Source of the DNA: Lysobacteraceae bacterium
Lineage (GTDB): Bacteria; Pseudomonadota; Gammaproteobacteria; Xanthomonadales; Xanthomonadaceae
Direction: 5' to 3'
Assembly: GCA_003505795.1 (NCBI GenBank)
Contig: DNXT01000081.1
Coordinates: 1 to 25,561, forward strand
Length of the DNA stretch: 25,561 bases
Position numbers and translations under genes: made by a program. Below, piece by piece: positions 24,455-25,561 of this stretch. The notes under the pieces were generated by a model. That model saw only the letters and a list, made by a program, of their open reading frames with translations. It was not told the origin of the DNA and did no database searches. The stretch's first letter is position 1; each line of letters begins with the position of its first letter.

Positions 24455-25348
24455 TCATTCGGGCTCGGCCAACGCCTCCACCAGGTAGTCGATGAAGCCG
24501 CGGACCTTCGGCGCCAGGTGGCTGCGGCTGGTGTAGACGGCGAAGATGCCGATCGGCGGCACCTCGTAGCCGGGCAGCACCCGTACCAGCCGGCCGGCCG
24601 CCAGGTCGTCGGCGACCAGGAAGTCCGGCTGCAGCACGATGCCCATGCCGGCGCGTGCCGCCGCGCACAGCACGTCGCCGTTGTTGGCGCGCAGGCCGCC
24701 GCCGACGCGGACGCGTTCCTCGCGGCCGTCGGCATGCCGCAGTGGCCACTCGTCGCCCCCGGACCAGTAGCTGTAGGCCAGGCACTGGTGACCGGCGAGG
24801 TCGGCCGGCAGCTTCGGCGTGCCGGCCTGCGCCAGGTACTCGGGCGCCGCGCAGGCCAGCACCTGCACCGTCGCCAGGCGCCGCGCGATCAGCGCGAGCG
24901 AGGGTTCGCGGGTGATGCGGATGGCGACGTCGAAGCCTTCCTCGACCATGTCCACCAGCCGGTCGGACAGCGACAGGTCCAGCGTCACCTGCGGATGGCG
25001 CCGGCGGAAGCCGGCCAGCAGCGGGCCCAGCCGGGCGATGCCGAAGCTGACCGGCGCGTTGATCCTCAGCAATCCGGACGGCTGCAGCGCCTGTGCGCCG
25101 ACCGCCGCCTCGATGTCGTCGAACTCGGCCAGCAGTTGCACCGCACGCTGGTAGTAGGTGGCGCCGGCGCTGGTCAGGCTGACCCGGCGGGTGGTGCGGT
25201 TGAGCAGGCGCGTGCCCAGGCGCCGCTCCAGCGCCGCGACCTGGCGGGTGACGCCGGCGGTGGACAGGCCCAGTGCGTCGGCCGCGGCGCTGAAGCCGTT
25301 GCGCTCGGCCACCGCGACGAACACGCGCATCGCATCGAGGGTGTCCAT
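24455..25348 (-). CDS. LysR-family transcriptional regulator
   Basis: The 297-residue protein has the LysR winged helix-turn-helix at its N-terminus (MRVFVAVAERNGFSAAADAL at 7-26, recognition helix around 29-42, wing TTRRVSLTSAG at 52-62). The co-inducer domain begins PSGLLRINAPVSFG at about 90. The length is standard. It most resembles the large CrgA/AaeR-like subgroup in general form; its ligand cannot be read from sequence. It is transcribed divergently from the ygiD-like gene 132 nt away, the classic LysR target arrangement. The ATG at 25348 lacks a clear ribosome-binding site. It belongs to the flanking chromosome rather than to the T6SS. Confidence 0.95.
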   Translation of the reverse strand: MDTLDAMRVFVAVAERNGFSAAADALGLSTAGVTRQVAALERRLGTRLLNRTTRRVSLTSAGATYYQRAVQLLAEFDDIEAAVGAQALQPSGLLRINAPVSFGIARLGPLLAGFRRRHPQVTLDLSLSDRLVDMVEEGFDVAIRITREPSLALIARRLATVQVLACAAPEYLAQAGTPKLPADLAGHQCLAYSYWSGGDEWPLRHADGREERVRVGGGLRANNGDVLCAAARAGMGIVLQPDFLVADDLAAGRLVRVLPGYEVPPIGIFAVYTSRSHLAPKVRGFIDYLVEALAEPE

Positions 25349-25370
25349 TTATTTCGATTTCTGCAATAAA
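25348..25370. promoter_or_regulatory. LysR-type box TTTATT-N11-AATAAA
   Basis: TTTATT (25348-25353) and AATAAA (25365-25370) are perfect inverted arms 11 bp apart. They contain the T-N11-A pattern (T25353, A25365) typical of LysR-type binding sites. The site touches the lysR start codon and lies upstream of the divergent dioxygenase gene, which fits autorepression and control of the target. Confidence 0.5.
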
Positions 25371-25480
25371 CAATGGATGTAGGTGGTGTTTTACCAGAGA
25401 AGTGCGAGCAATAGCCTGTACCCGCTCGGCCTCCTGCCGGGCATGGCGCGCTGGCGCCGCCCCGTCCTCCCGAGGTTCCG

Positions 25481-25561
25481 ATGAACACCCTGCCTTCGCT
25501 GTACATCTCGCATGGCTCGCCGATGACCGCGCTGCGTCCCGGCCTGGTCGGGCAGCGCCTG
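25481..25561 (+). CDS. ygiD: YgiD-like 4,5-DOPA extradiol dioxygenase (N-terminal part, cut by right edge)
   Basis: Only 27 codons are inside the window: MNTLPSLYISHGSPMTALRP and seven more. The N-terminal LPSLYISHGSPM is characteristic of LigB-superfamily DODA-type extradiol ring-cleavage dioxygenases, in which the His of HGSP is a metal ligand. GAGG lies 5 nt before the ATG. The protein continues past the window. Identification rests on this short stretch and on the divergent lysR context. Confidence 0.75.
   Translation, partial: MNTLPSLYISHGSPMTALRPGLVGQRL

Noticed and set aside
24381..24458. 25-codon minus-strand frame (MSETSNEW...) whose ATG overlaps the lysR stop
   Set aside because: It is very short, Arg/Cys-rich and without a recognisable feature; chance is the simpler explanation.
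1..25561. CRISPR array, insertion sequence, rRNA or origin
   Set aside because: No regularly spaced direct repeats, transposase signature, terminal inverted repeats, rRNA sequence or DnaA-box cluster were seen in the window.

Overview
This window is most of a type VI secretion system (T6SS) locus from a high-G+C Gram-negative bacterium. The lipoprotein signals (a TssJ-type and a TPR lipoprotein), the order tssB-tssC-hcp-tssE-tssF-tssG-tssH, and the flanking LysR / 4,5-DOPA-dioxygenase pair suggest a gammaproteobacterium, probably of the Xanthomonadales (Lysobacterales). That placement is inference from style and content, not from a marker gene.

Layout. Positions 1-6734 read on the minus strand. 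In transcription order they are tssJ (outer-membrane lipoprotein), tssK (baseplate adaptor), tssL (DotU-type inner-membrane protein), a vgrG spike, and a probable effector cut by the left edge that has a degenerate M23-peptidase-like pattern. Positions 6735-6954 are a divergent control region. It holds two face-to-face sigma70-like promoters that share one TATA, with a perfect 10-bp palindrome beside it. Positions 6955-16525 read on the plus strand: a TPR lipoprotein, the sheath genes tssB and tssC, hcp, baseplate genes tssE, tssF and tssG, and the ClpV ATPase tssH. tssM and tssA are not in the window.

Positions 16562-24265 are a plus-strand delivery module. It has an unrecognised 118-residue protein, a second vgrG, a DUF4123 adaptor, a 908-residue VasX-like (BTH_I2691-type) effector with a hydrophobic C-terminus, and a DUF6708-like membrane protein that is the best immunity candidate. 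The last effector domain and the membrane half of the immunity candidate lie on one AT-rich block (about 22960-23705) inside otherwise GC-rich DNA. This looks like a swapped toxin/immunity cassette and is the most interesting feature here. The system ends at about 24265. A convergent lysR-type regulator follows, with a divergent start of a ygiD-like extradiol dioxygenase at the right edge.

How it works together. TssJ and TssL (with TssM, presumably outside the window) form the membrane complex. TssK/E/F/G and VgrG form the baseplate. Hcp tubes grow inside TssB/C sheath, which TssH recycles. The two VgrG spikes probably carry different cargo: the M23-like protein on one and, through the DUF4123 adaptor, the VasX-like protein on the other. 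GC-rich hairpins without T-tracts sit between tssJ/tssK, after hcp and after tssH, and may tune expression along the operons.
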